Positions 8,723 through 16,351 of a stretch of DNA of 39,959 nt are shown here, piece by piece. How positions within the stretch are numbered: the first letter of the stretch is position 1; each line of letters opens with the position of its first letter. Made by a program: the position numbers and the translations under genes. Source of the DNA: JBAJNL01 sp036881885 (lineage in GTDB: Bacteria > Pseudomonadota > Alphaproteobacteria > Holosporales > Hepatobacteraceae); the NCBI GenBank assembly GCA_036881885.1, contig JBAJNL010000007.1, forward strand, positions 1 through 39,959. The letters are read 5' to 3'. Under the pieces are notes generated by a model. The model did not search any database. It was given only the letters and a program-made list of their open reading frames with translations, and was not told where the DNA came from.

Positions 8723-8887
8723 CGTAACCTCTTGCTTTGTTTGTTTTTTATTTTCTTCCCTTAGTTTTTGTGGTCGCGGCCCCTTGTCCGTTTTTGTTTT
8801 TATGTCGCTTTCTTGTTCTGTCCCGTTAGTTGGCCACAGGGATGACATTTGAAAAGGCGCCTTTTCGCAAGAAGGGCGCCTTTTTTT
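8723..8887 (+). ncRNA. Candidate small RNA, antisense to the 3' part of yidD
   Basis: The stretch from just after the TTGACA promoter to a hairpin with a T-tract would give an RNA of about 165 nt. It is U-rich with no convincing reading frame. Its 3' half (8800 onward) is complementary to the end of the yidD coding sequence. It resembles no RNA family I know: it lacks the signature bases of SRP RNA, RNase P RNA and tmRNA. The call rests only on a promoter and a terminator facing each other at a sensible distance. Confidence 0.3.
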
Positions 8888-9084
8888 GCACCAAAGCGTG
8901 TAAAAACTTGCTGTGCATAAACTGAACAAGAAGGGGTAAAGCGGCAGTGCCCCCACAAAAAGTGCGGACGCACGACACACTGATAAAAGCTAATGACACC
9001 CAGTGCCAAAAAACGCAGCACCGCATCAAGAACTGCAACCAACAGTTGGCGCATCCCTTTGTCAAAAGAACAATAGCAAGCCAT
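8800..9084 (-). CDS. yidD: Membrane protein insertion efficiency factor YidD
   Basis: YidD is a small membrane-bound protein that helps YidC-dependent insertion. The product shows the family pattern: an amphipathic N-terminus (RQLLVAVLDAVLRFLALGVISFYQ), then CRFTPSCSVYA, a KKGALLAKRRL segment, and CHPCGQ at the end. In most genomes it sits between rnpA and yidC; here yidC is almost 8 kb away with unrelated genes between. No start has a good ribosome binding site. I chose the ATG at 9084 (94 aa); 9153 would add 23 residues and 9054 would give 84, closer to the usual length. It is divergent from bolA. Confidence 0.85.
   Translation of the reverse strand: MACYCSFDKGMRQLLVAVLDAVLRFLALGVISFYQCVVRPHFLWGHCRFTPSCSVYAQQVFTRFGAKKGALLAKRRLFKCHPCGQLTGQNKKAT
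8852..8887 (+). terminator. Intrinsic terminator-like hairpin plus T-tract
   Basis: Arms AAAAGGCGCC (8852-8861) and GGCGCCTTTT (8875-8884) pair perfectly over 10 bp around a 13-nt loop, with seven T residues from 8881 on the plus strand. It lies inside yidD (minus strand), so it would end a plus-strand antisense transcript. On the minus strand it encodes the conserved KKGALLAKRRLF part of YidD, so it could be a by-product of coding. Confidence 0.4.
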
Positions 9085-9211
9085 AGATTTTCTATTCACC
9101 ACCACGCACGGCCTTTTTAAAAAATTGTTCTTGCGGTTTTTTTTGTTTAGCATTGCACAAAATAGCGTCTTTTTCTAGAATCCCCTTACCCATCAAAAAA
9201 GGATCAGCACC

Positions 9212-9511
9212 GTGCCTCACGAAGAATTCTCTGGTAACAATCCCGCACAGGCCATGAGCTTAGAGGCTTTTAAGGCACGCTTAGAAGACGCGCTGCGTCC
9301 TTCTTTTTTAGAGGTTGAAGATGGGTCAGCAGCACACCAAGGGCACGCCGGCGCAGCGAGTGCCGGGGCCATTAGTCATTTGGTTGTACGCATCAAAGCG
9401 GATGCGTTGCAATCATTGTCTCAGGTTGAGCAACACCAACGCATTTATGCCCTTTTTCAAGAAGAGCTGGCCTCAGGTGCCCTGCACGCCTTGCGCATTG
9501 ACGTGCTTTAA
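9212..9511 (+). CDS. bolA: BolA family protein
   Basis: BolA proteins partner monothiol glutaredoxins in iron-sulfur cluster trafficking and also affect stress responses and cell shape. The 99-aa product matches the family: an HAG motif, SHLVVRIKADAL, a helix corresponding to the RHRxVY region (QHQRIYALFQEEL) and the final HALRI. The usual His-Arg of that helix reads Gln-His here. The start is GTG at 9212, with AAAAGGA eight bases upstream. tRNA-Ala follows after about 80 nt. Confidence 0.88.
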   Translation: MPHEEFSGNNPAQAMSLEAFKARLEDALRPSFLEVEDGSAAHQGHAGAASAGAISHLVVRIKADALQSLSQVEQHQRIYALFQEELASGALHALRIDVL

Positions 9512-9593
9512 CGTCAAACACCCAAAGCCACACAAAGATCCTCATCCCATCTTGTGACAGCGTGGGCTTTTTGTTAGCTTGAAAATATGTTTG

Positions 9594-9669
<76 letters not shown>

Positions 9670-9730
9670 GTATCGCGCACACCTTGAAACAATTTTGTCA
9701 CTTTTTATTGCAACACGCCTCACTGCGTGG

Positions 9731-9758
9731 TTGACGCCGCTTTTTTTTTCTTTAAAAT
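9731..9758 (+). promoter_or_regulatory. Sigma70-type promoter of rpmB
   Basis: TTGACG (9731-9736), a 16-nt spacer and TAAAAT (9753-9758), 38 bases before the rpmB start. The T-rich spacer and match to both boxes make this one of the clearest promoters in the window. Confidence 0.65.
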
Positions 9759-9796
9759 GGTTTTTATTAGATTAGTTTGAACGAACGGAAGATTGT

Positions 9797-10087
9797 ATGT
9801 CGCGCTTTTGCCCTGTTTCGCTGCGTCGCGTGGCCAAAGGCCACAACGTTAGCCACGCTAACAACAAGACAAAGAGGCCTTTTTTTCCTAACTTGCAGCA
9901 GTTTTCTTTTGCAAGCGAGGCGCTAAAGCGTGTGATTCGTTTGCGTCTTTCGGTGCGTGGCATGCGCATTATTGAAAATGCGGGTGGGTTTGATGCCTAT
10001 CTTGCCAAAACAAAAAAGGCACAGCTTGATAAATCGCTGCACCCTTACAAAAAAGCTTTTGACACTCAAAAAAGCAAAACGGCTTAA
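9797..10087 (+). CDS. rpmB: 50S ribosomal protein L28
   Basis: Component of the large ribosomal subunit. The 96-aa product follows the family closely: an MSRFCPVSLRRVAKGHNVSH start, NNKTKRPFFPNLQ, then a basic RLRLSVRGMRIIE segment and the GGFDAYL region typical of the longer alphaproteobacterial form. GGAAG five bases before the ATG supports the start. The first Cys of the zinc-binding type is kept (Cys5), but no matching second Cys is seen. It has its own promoter at 9731 and is convergent with a lipoprotein gene. Confidence 0.95.
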   Translation: MSRFCPVSLRRVAKGHNVSHANNKTKRPFFPNLQQFSFASEALKRVIRLRLSVRGMRIIENAGGFDAYLAKTKKAQLDKSLHPYKKAFDTQKSKTA

Positions 10088-10088
10088 C

Positions 10089-10127
10089 CCAACAAACCAC
10101 TGGTCGCCCGCAAACGCTTTTTGTTGG
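10089..10127. other. Inverted repeat between convergent genes
   Basis: CCAACAAA (10089-10096) and TTTGTTGG (10120-10127) form an 8-bp stem with a 23-nt loop in the 56-nt gap between the convergent rpmB and lipoprotein genes. It could be a bidirectional transcription stop, but no T-tract follows on either strand. Confidence 0.25.
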
Positions 10128-10143
10128 CACGGACTGCAACTTG

Positions 10144-10605
10144 TTAAAGATCAGGGCACGTTTTAAGCGGTGCAATCCATTCAAACAATAGAGGCTCTTT
10201 TTCGGCATAACGCAGCAACACCGGCTGCTCTTTTAAAAAACGCACCGGCGTTTTAAGCAAGTGCACAATGTGCTCGATCACCTGATCATTCTCGTCTTTT
10301 TTTGTGCTTTTGGCAGCCTCATAAGTCAAACTGTAAAGATAACAACAAGGCGATAGCGTTTGATGATAGCGCAAAAGGGCTTTGACCTCGTACCAGTGAT
10401 CCAACTCGTCGGGCACCTTGGCGTCATACACTTTAAGGGGGCGATCTTCTGTCTCATACAGCGCAAAGCTTTTACAGGCAAGGGTGGCATCAAGCGTTTG
10501 ACGCACCGACGGCGTGTTACATCCCGACATCACACACATGGCCAAACACAAAAAGAGATAACGCGCGATGCACGTACGCCATGTCACAGGCAACAAAGGT
10601 TGCAT
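10144..10605 (-). CDS. Putative small lipoprotein, function unknown
   Basis: A 153-aa product with a lipoprotein signal: a basic N-terminus, the hydrophobic stretch YLFLCLAMCV and the lipobox MSGC, so Cys29 would be the lipidated residue. The mature part is hydrophilic, with three further cysteines and the ends LLFEWIAPLKT. I recognise no family. The ATG at 10605 is preferred to the in-frame GTG at 10617. Upstream it faces a 380-base gap containing a promoter-like repeat that reads away from it. Confidence 0.65.
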   Translation of the reverse strand: MQPLLPVTWRTCIARYLFLCLAMCVMSGCNTPSVRQTLDATLACKSFALYETEDRPLKVYDAKVPDELDHWYEVKALLRYHQTLSPCCYLYSLTYEAAKSTKKDENDQVIEHIVHLLKTPVRFLKEQPVLLRYAEKEPLLFEWIAPLKTCPDL

Positions 10606-10768
10606 AGCCACACACACCAGAAAACAAACCGTTAAATATTGACATTACGTCAAGCAAAATAGACGCCAACGCTTTGTACGGGTCAGAACAACAGGTCACA
10701 CCACTGCTTTAACCCATGACACTGGATGTTAAGCCGCTCTCCAACGAAGCACAGTTTGTAAAAAACAA

Positions 10769-10835
10769 TTGACTTTATTTAAAAATTTGCTAAACTTGCG
10801 AATGGTGCAGAATGCCTTGTGCGCGAGTAAAAAAA
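10769..10835 (+). repeat. Promoter-like repeat element, copy A
   Basis: TTGACT (10769-10774), 16 nt, TAAACT (10791-10796), then GCGAATGG-TGCAGAATG-CC, a short stem with a 9-nt loop, and an A-rich end. Three further copies occur at 21605-21670, 22401-22465 and 24887-24956, all with the same 16-nt spacing. A fragment of the palindromic repeat family (TTCGCGATGAC, 10868-10878) follows. The rest of the gap between the lipoprotein gene and rpmA (10606-10987) holds no gene that I can support. Confidence 0.6.
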
Positions 10836-10987
10836 GAAGAACAATCGCCACAGATCATCCCAGCATCTTCGCGATGACAACCAAGAAACCGCCCAACCTT
10901 CACGACGACAATTGAAAACGACACATCTGCGCGCTGATGATATCGATGAACGCCTTCTTGATGACGTACAGAGTGAACGTGACGATT

Positions 10988-11242
10988 TTAAGCCGCTACA
11001 TCAAGTGTTAAAAAGGAACGGCCTCGGCGCTTGTAGAAAAGCACTTTGCCCTCTTTAAGTGCAAAAAGGGTATGGTCTTTGCCCATACCTACGTGCTCAC
11101 CAGGATAAACACGTGTTCCACGCTGACGGATCAAAATCCAACCAGGATAAACTTGCTGACCACCAAAGGCTTTCACGCCTAAACGGCGACCCGCTGAATC
11201 GCGACCATTGCGCGAGCTGCCACCCGCTTTCTTTTGTGCCAT
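10988..11242 (-). CDS. rpmA: 50S ribosomal protein L27
   Basis: Large-subunit protein whose N-terminus reaches the peptidyl-transferase centre. The 84-aa product has the family start MAQKKAGGSSRNGRDS, the RLGVKAFGGQ segment and the GWILIRQRGTRVYPG core, and lacks the cleaved N-terminal extension of the Firmicutes type. It starts three bases after the rplU stop, so the two form the usual rplU-rpmA operon. The obg GTPase gene that often follows is not here. Confidence 0.97.
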   Translation of the reverse strand: MAQKKAGGSSRNGRDSAGRRLGVKAFGGQQVYPGWILIRQRGTRVYPGEHVGMGKDHTLFALKEGKVLFYKRRGRSFLTLDVAA

Positions 11243-11245
11243 CTT

Positions 11246-11734
11246 TTACGCGTCCTTTGCTGGTTGAGAGGTGGCCTTTTTTGCAGCATCTGTTTTCACA
11301 GCTTCTGCGGCACCGGCGGCCTTCTTGGTTGTTTTCGCAGCAGGTTTTTTAACTGCCGCAGGTTTTGCTGACAGATCACCCAACAGCGACTTGCCGTCCA
11401 GGCTGATATCTTTCACACGCAGCAAAAGGCCTTCTTGCCTGTGCCCATTTAAACGCCTGTAGTTATTGCGGCGCTTCTTTTTAAAGATCAAAACCTTTTT
11501 TGAGCGCACATCATCAATCACCTCTGCCGTCACTGACGCTTTGTCAAGCAAAGGCTTGCCAAAATGTGTTTTGTCTTTTGACGCCACGCACAAAATTTCT
11601 TTAAACACATGCGTCCGCCCTGCTGATGGCTTTTCATCACCCTTATCGCTAACGCCCGCGATCTTTTCGGCAACAAAAACTTCACCGGGGGCCACGCGAT
11701 ACTGCTTTCCACCAGTTTTTAAAACTGCAAACAC
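11246..11734 (-). CDS. rplU: 50S ribosomal protein L21 with Lys/Ala-rich tail
   Basis: Large-subunit protein binding 23S rRNA. The first 103 or so residues match L21 (MFAVLKTGGKQYRV start, VLIFKKKRRNNYRR, HRQEGLLLRVKDI). The remaining ~50 residues are an Ala/Lys/Pro-rich low-complexity tail, longer than in E. coli but of a kind seen in alphaproteobacteria. The start is GTG at 11734 with AGAGGA seven bases upstream. A strong promoter lies at 11762-11790, and rpmA follows directly. Confidence 0.96.
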   Translation of the reverse strand: MFAVLKTGGKQYRVAPGEVFVAEKIAGVSDKGDEKPSAGRTHVFKEILCVASKDKTHFGKPLLDKASVTAEVIDDVRSKKVLIFKKKRRNNYRRLNGHRQEGLLLRVKDISLDGKSLLGDLSAKPAAVKKPAAKTTKKAAGAAEAVKTDAAKKATSQPAKDA

Positions 11735-11761
11735 TGTTCTATCCTCTCGTTGATAGATTTC

Positions 11762-11790
11762 ATTCTCGCTAACCTGTCTATCTCTGTCAA
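11762..11790 (-). promoter_or_regulatory. Sigma70-type promoter of rplU-rpmA
   Basis: Read on the minus strand: consensus TTGACA (11790-11785), a 17-nt spacer and GAGAAT (11767-11762), about 28 bases before the rplU start. The leader is too short for a large ribosomal-protein autoregulatory structure. Confidence 0.65.
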
Positions 11791-11846
11791 GTACGTTTTT
11801 TTCTGATCTTTCAGTCTCTCAAACCATCACAGCCATTCGCTGATTT

Positions 11847-12608
11847 TTAGGTGCGATACATCCCACCATTCACGTGCAGTGTGGTGCCCGTTATATATGA
11901 TGCCGCCTTTGATGCCAAAAACAAGGCCGCTGAAGCAATCTCTTCTGCGTGGCCCATACGCCCCAAGGGAATCGTTTTGATCAGTGCCTCTTTGTGTGCT
12001 TCGGGCAAAACCTGCGTCATGGGTGTTTCGATAAAGCCAGGGGCAATGGCATTCACACGAATACCGCGCGCGCCCACCTCGGCCGCCAATGCACGTGAAA
12101 ATCCCTCAAGCGCGGCCTTTGACGCCACATAGTTACACTGCCCCGGGTTACCTGTTGAGGCCACAACTGATGACACATTAATAATACTGCCCGAACGCTG
12201 CTTCATCATACCCTTGATGGCCGAACGCGCCAAACGCATAGCAGCCAACAAATTAAGCTGCAAAACATCATTGATGTCTTCATCAGACATGCGCATAAAA
12301 AGACCATCTTTGGTAATGCCCGCATTATTGATCAGCACATCCAAATGCCCTAGATGCTGCAACGATTGATCCACAAGCACTTGTGCAGCACCCTCTTCCC
12401 CTAAAGCTGCTGGCACACAAAAAAGGCGCTGTTCTGCCGAAAGGTCGCTTTCAAGTTCTTTTTGAAGCGCTTCAAGTTTGGGCAAACGCGTACCTGACAA
12501 TACAACGCTGGCACCTGCTTTGACAAAACAGCGCGCAAAGCATGCACCAATGCCGCCTGTGGCCCCTGTAATTAGCACTGTTTTATTCGTCATTGTGGCT
12601 TGTTGCAT
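11847..12608 (-). CDS. fabG: 3-oxoacyl-[acyl-carrier-protein] reductase FabG
   Basis: FabG reduces 3-oxoacyl-ACP with NADPH in fatty-acid elongation. The 253-aa short-chain dehydrogenase has the nucleotide motif TGATGGIG (about 14-21), NNAG (about 94-97), a catalytic Ser in INVSS (about 146), YxxxK as YVASK (Tyr160, Lys164), and GFIETPMT with the final ITGTTLHVNGG typical of FabG. AAGGAGA nine bases before the ATG at 12608 fixes the start; an in-frame ATG at 12629 lies before that site. The usual companions fabD and acpP are not next to it, so it stands alone. Another short-chain reductase specificity is possible but less likely. Confidence 0.9.
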   Translation of the reverse strand: MQQATMTNKTVLITGATGGIGACFARCFVKAGASVVLSGTRLPKLEALQKELESDLSAEQRLFCVPAALGEEGAAQVLVDQSLQHLGHLDVLINNAGITKDGLFMRMSDEDINDVLQLNLLAAMRLARSAIKGMMKQRSGSIINVSSVVASTGNPGQCNYVASKAALEGFSRALAAEVGARGIRVNAIAPGFIETPMTQVLPEAHKEALIKTIPLGRMGHAEEIASAALFLASKAASYITGTTLHVNGGMYRT

Positions 12609-12689
12609 CTTTTTGGCTCTCCTTTTCAAACGCTTTCTTTAAAAAGCACTTTAAGAGTAGGCTCAAGAGAACACAAGAGTGAAAAGAAG

Positions 12690-14465
12690 CTATTCATCCC
12701 TTGTAACTGCTGCAGTCACAACAGCCTTAATCGTTTCATGCAATGTCACAACACCCACTGCAAACGCAAAAACAACAATGGGTAGAAAGGTATGCTTGAT
12801 TTTTAAAAAGTTTAAAAAGTTCATTCTGACAAACCCCAGGTTCGCCCTTGCCAAGCTATAGGGCTGAAAAGAAAAATCAATGCGTTGCAGGCGCGGCAGA
12901 TAACGCGAATCCACGGTATGCCCTAAGGCTGTATCATTTAAAATAAGCGTATGCAGCCTTTTAAGATTACGCGCCACCACCAGGTCATGCACATTAGTGC
13001 CCGATAAATCAAGATACTCTAGCACAGAAAATTTATTACTCCACGACAGGCGCTCGTCCCAAGAAGCTGCTGGATCAAAGGTTTTATCAATTTGCGCCTG
13101 CAAAAGTGATTCAAGCACGCTGGACGAGACAGGTCTTCGCCCAAAATCAATCGCTGTGATTGAGTTTTGCCCAAAAAACTCAACTTTTATAAAATGATTC
13201 GCAATGGGCATTGTTGAAAAAAAACGCTGTGTTCGATCAGCTAGATAGTTGGCAATACCAAAGTTATCAAACAGCAGAGGATGAGAGCCGGCCGGCACCG
13301 CTGTATAGCCATTAGCGCGCTTTGCATACAAAGGCCCCACAATCACCTTGCGTTTTGTGTCTTCAAGGTTATTGCCTGGATAGTTTTTAACAATGCTTTG
13401 ATAATCACGCACAAAAAGTTTGCTATCATACGACAAATAAAGATAATGCAGGTGGTCAAAATTAGAAAATGTTAGCTGCAGCGGCTCTTTCAACGGTGGA
13501 AACCCCTTATTAAAAACGCACAACCGCTGAACACCCGAGAATAAAAACAGCAAAGGTGCCACCATTTCATAATCGATGCCTATCAGCTCGATGGTGTGAA
13601 ACACATTATAAGGCCCCGGATTCATCAGCGGATTTTGATAATCAAGATGTAAAACCGAGATGGAAGTCTGGCGCTCTCGCAGCAAGGATTGCCAGAATGA
13701 GGCTCTATGCCCCTGTGATTCTGCCTCCATGTCTTCTTCAGCACGTCTTTTTTCAAGTTGCTGCAACAACGTACCCTTTTCATCGGGATCTGCATTATAG
13801 AGTGGAAAATGCTCCAAAGACGACTGCTGTATTTTTTTCCACCCCTGTTTTTCAAAAAAAGCCCTTTTCTTTTCAATCCCTTCGCTATCATTCGTGGTAA
13901 AAGGAGCGCTGGCATCTTGCTGTGCTTCATAATCTAACGAGATTTCAAGGGCACGCTCTTTCAATTGCTTGATCACTTGTTTGACGGCAAAACGCCAGCG
14001 CTCGATAGGCAAAGTGCGCTCTTTAAAAAGACATCGGCTTAAGTGAGAAAGTTTTCTTTGCGTTTTTTTCTCACGGTTAATCAGCAACCTCAGTGTTTCG
14101 GCCGCTTTTTCATTCTTTGCTTTAATGCGTAGCCATTGTTGCACAGTTTGCTTTTTAACAGATGCTCTTAGCTGCTCAAGAAAACTATAAAAAGTCGTCC
14201 GCCAATTCACTGGTATCAGAAGACTGATATCGCTTGCATCTGCAAAAGATGCTGTACACTCATCTTCTCTGCCACCCATCTGCATGGCAAAGATTCTGCT
14301 GTCGTGATCTCTTTGTTCAAGCTCTTGTTTTTGCACCACGACCTCTAAAACAGGCTCGTCACACTTTGGCGGCGCAAAAGGCGACTGCACACCAAACACT
14401 TGCATCGCACAAAAAAACAACGCCAAAAACAAAAAAACACAAAAAGGCGCTCGTTCACACACCAT
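12690..14465 (-). CDS. Large exported coiled-coil/leucine-rich protein with C-terminal membrane segment
   Basis: I do not recognise this 591-aa protein. Residues 1-25 look like a signal peptide (FCVFLFLALFFCAMQVFGVQ). A highly charged, helix-rich part follows (about 85-270). Then come irregular leucine-rich repeats, clearest near the C-terminus (LEYLDLSGTNV, LKRLHTLILNDTAL, LPRLQRIDFSF). A hydrophobic segment (FLPIVVFAFAVGVVTL, about 560-576) leaves only a short tail. A protein exported, anchored at its C-terminus and displaying LRRs could contact host proteins; this is inference. A 15-bp-arm inverted repeat lies six bases before its start. It ends in TAG and is followed by fabG. Two other LRR proteins occur in the window, but I see no close sequence match between them. 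Confidence 0.7.
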   Translation of the reverse strand: MVCERAPFCVFLFLALFFCAMQVFGVQSPFAPPKCDEPVLEVVVQKQELEQRDHDSRIFAMQMGGREDECTASFADASDISLLIPVNWRTTFYSFLEQLRASVKKQTVQQWLRIKAKNEKAAETLRLLINREKKTQRKLSHLSRCLFKERTLPIERWRFAVKQVIKQLKERALEISLDYEAQQDASAPFTTNDSEGIEKKRAFFEKQGWKKIQQSSLEHFPLYNADPDEKGTLLQQLEKRRAEEDMEAESQGHRASFWQSLLRERQTSISVLHLDYQNPLMNPGPYNVFHTIELIGIDYEMVAPLLFLFSGVQRLCVFNKGFPPLKEPLQLTFSNFDHLHYLYLSYDSKLFVRDYQSIVKNYPGNNLEDTKRKVIVGPLYAKRANGYTAVPAGSHPLLFDNFGIANYLADRTQRFFSTMPIANHFIKVEFFGQNSITAIDFGRRPVSSSVLESLLQAQIDKTFDPAASWDERLSWSNKFSVLEYLDLSGTNVHDLVVARNLKRLHTLILNDTALGHTVDSRYLPRLQRIDFSFQPYSLARANLGFVRMNFLNFLKIKHTFLPIVVFAFAVGVVTLHETIKAVVTAAVTRDE

Positions 14466-14470
14466 AAAAA

Positions 14471-14506
14471 ATCTAAAATAGATAAAAAATATTATCTTTT
14501 TTAGAT
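14471..14506. promoter_or_regulatory. Near-perfect A+T-rich inverted repeat upstream of an exported LRR gene
   Basis: Arms 14471-14485 (ATCTAAAATAGATAA) and 14492-14506 match in 14 of 15 positions around a 6-nt loop, ending six bases before the start codon at 14465. It could be an operator or a 5' hairpin controlling translation. The remaining gap to olsA (14507-14728) is A+T-rich and shows no gene. Confidence 0.5.
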
Positions 14507-14728
14507 ATTTTTTTTAAAAAAAACAAGCACTTAGATGGTTTTTATGCCTCACCCTCTTGAAAAGAAGCTCAAAGCAAAAATTCTATTTTTAATCAAATAC
14601 AATGTAAATTAAGGCATTTTGAAAATAAGGCAGTGATAAAATATCCAAATAATGCGTTCATAATTGGAAAAACCCCAGGCTTTTTAAGCCCTGCAAAGGC
14701 GTTTTAAAAGTAATGGAAAGTGATTTAA

Positions 14729-15526
14729 TTACGCGGCGGGTGCTGTTTTGTGATCGGGTTGATAGAGCGTGGCTTCGCCTTGGCTCATTACGTGCCACAG
14801 GCGCTGCGCCAGCTCAGAACGATTGTATGTTGTGCGCGTTGAAATGGGCGTGTGAAAAAGAATCTCAATATCGAACGTCCCCAGCCGGCACAAACTCCAC
14901 AAATGGGGCACAAGCGCAACGTCCCCACGCCAGCTATAAAGTTTTTTAGCCAACGTAGTGGCTTTTAAGCCATTCAAACGGCTGACGTGTAACGAGACGG
15001 GCTGAACGTGTACCGGCGCACCTTCACCAAGCGGTACAGCTTGAAACAACGCTCGCTTAAACGCATACAGCGACACACCGTCACCCGATGTGCCCTCGGC
15101 AAACAAAAGAAAAGGATGTTCGGCGGTTACAATACGCTGCCTTAGTGCTTTCAGCTCTTTTAAAAGCGCGCGCTGCGTGCGTGAGACAAAAAAAGTATTC
15201 ATTTTTTTCGCAACGCTACCGATCAAAGGCCAACGCCCTACCTCGGTTTTTGAAATAAAGGCGGTGCGCACGAAGCCGCCCAAAATTAAAATATCAAAAT
15301 ATGAAACATGATTGGCCACAAACAGGCCTGCTTTGTCAAAAGGCTGTCCCCGATAATGCAAGCGCAACCCCGCAAGGCGACACAGCGAGCGGTACACAAA
15401 ACGCGTTGTCGCCTGCCCTTGTGCACATGACAAAAGAAAAGCTGTGAAAACGACAAGATATCCTGCCACAAGCCCAAGCAAGAGGGCCGCAAGGCGCAAA
15501 GCAGCAAAAGGCATCGAGCGTATCAT
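14729..15526 (-). CDS. olsA: Lysophospholipid/lyso-ornithine lipid O-acyltransferase (PlsC family)
   Basis: PlsC-family enzymes acylate a lysolipid at the inner membrane. The 265-aa product has an N-terminal membrane segment (AALLLGLVAGYLVVFTAFLL), the HX4D box in NHVSYFD (72-78), and FAEGTSGDG (142-150) in place of the common FPEGTRS. Because it starts 6 nt after a clear olsB homologue, it is best read as OlsA, which adds the second acyl chain to make ornithine lipid. A role as 1-acylglycerol-3-phosphate acyltransferase (PlsC) cannot be excluded, and OlsA enzymes can do both. Confidence 0.82.
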   Translation of the reverse strand: MIRSMPFAALRLAALLLGLVAGYLVVFTAFLLSCAQGQATTRFVYRSLCRLAGLRLHYRGQPFDKAGLFVANHVSYFDILILGGFVRTAFISKTEVGRWPLIGSVAKKMNTFFVSRTQRALLKELKALRQRIVTAEHPFLLFAEGTSGDGVSLYAFKRALFQAVPLGEGAPVHVQPVSLHVSRLNGLKATTLAKKLYSWRGDVALVPHLWSLCRLGTFDIEILFHTPISTRTTYNRSELAQRLWHVMSQGEATLYQPDHKTAPAA

Positions 15527-15532
15527 AGAGTG

Positions 15533-16351
15533 TTAACCTGCATTAACGGTAAAGCGCCGCTCTTGCTCGGTTTGCGTGTTATAGTGATTAGCAAATCTTG
15601 GCGTCAAATACTCACTGTTGACCACCACGCACACATCTGTTGTGTTAAAGCCGTGATCCACAAAAATGCCATCACCGATACCACCACCCAAACGAATGTA
15701 TCCGCGCAACAAAGGTGGCATTTGCTGAAAAGCGAGCTTCTCATCCACCTGCTCTTTGGGCAAACGGTTTAAAGATTCAAAGTGCTCGGGCAGCGCCACG
15801 GGACGGTGACCTTTGTCCACCAAGCGATAGTGATAAAGATAGGACAAAGCGTGCTCAAAAGGCTTGGGATCTGTGCCATGAAAACTGCCAAGGCCAAAAA
15901 GGTACGTGATGTTGTAATGCAAGATGTACTCGGCCAGGCCACGTAATAAAAGTTGCATCACACTTTGCGTGCGATATCCGTTACCAACGCACGCGCGTGA
16001 AAGCTCAAGAATTTCACCCTTGGTGGCCTTGAGTTTTGAGACATCAAACTCGGTCTCAGTATAATAGCTGCCATGGCGCTGCGCGCCGTCTCTACGCAAT
16101 AAGCGATAGGTGCCCACCACTCGCTGTGTTTCCACGTCTTTCACAATCAGATGCTCGCAAAAACCGTCAAACGAGTTCACATCGCGTGCCTTTTCTTGGC
16201 TTTGTGAGGCCTGGGCGCCCAATTCGGTATAAAACACGTCATACCGCAGACGCTGCGCATCTTGAATCTCTGAAGGGCAGTTGGTGACATAAATGTGAAA
16301 TTTACCCGACCTGATCACAAAGGGCGCATCGGCCCCATCTAAAGCTGTCAC
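15533..16351 (-). CDS. olsB: L-ornithine N-alpha-acyltransferase (lyso-ornithine lipid synthase)
   Basis: OlsB transfers a 3-hydroxyacyl chain from ACP to ornithine, the first step of ornithine-lipid synthesis. The 272-aa product follows the family along its length: RLRYDVFYTELGA, DGFCEHLIVKD, VGTYRLL, ELSRACVGNGYR, then LPEHF and PPLLRGYIRLG...GDGIFVDHGFNTTDVCVVV at the C-terminus. The start is GTG at 16351, overlapping the fur stop by four bases (GTGA), which implies translational coupling. Ornithine lipids are phosphorus-free membrane lipids, often made when phosphate is short or on contact with hosts. Confidence 0.9.
   Translation of the reverse strand: MTALDGADAPFVIRSGKFHIYVTNCPSEIQDAQRLRYDVFYTELGAQASQSQEKARDVNSFDGFCEHLIVKDVETQRVVGTYRLLRRDGAQRHGSYYTETEFDVSKLKATKGEILELSRACVGNGYRTQSVMQLLLRGLAEYILHYNITYLFGLGSFHGTDPKPFEHALSYLYHYRLVDKGHRPVALPEHFESLNRLPKEQVDEKLAFQQMPPLLRGYIRLGGGIGDGIFVDHGFNTTDVCVVVNSEYLTPRFANHYNTQTEQERRFTVNAG

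Noticed and set aside
8622..8852. 76-residue frame upstream of the yidD end, with a hydrophobic stretch
   Set aside because: It crosses the TTGACA promoter site, lacks a ribosome binding site, and its tail is antisense to yidD.
8852..8887. The GGCGCC hairpin as a terminator of yidD itself
   Set aside because: It lies inside the yidD coding region, before its stop, and the T-tract is on the plus strand, so it cannot end the yidD transcript.
9812..10144. Zinc-ribbon form of L28 (two CXXC pairs)
   Set aside because: Only one cysteine is present at the N-terminus, so this is the zinc-independent type.
10831..11056. Open plus-strand frame with a hydrophilic, protein-like translation (DDIDERLLDDVQSERDDF)
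   Set aside because: No ATG or GTG start with a ribosome binding site; it overlaps repeat debris and the antisense of rpmA. At most a gene remnant.
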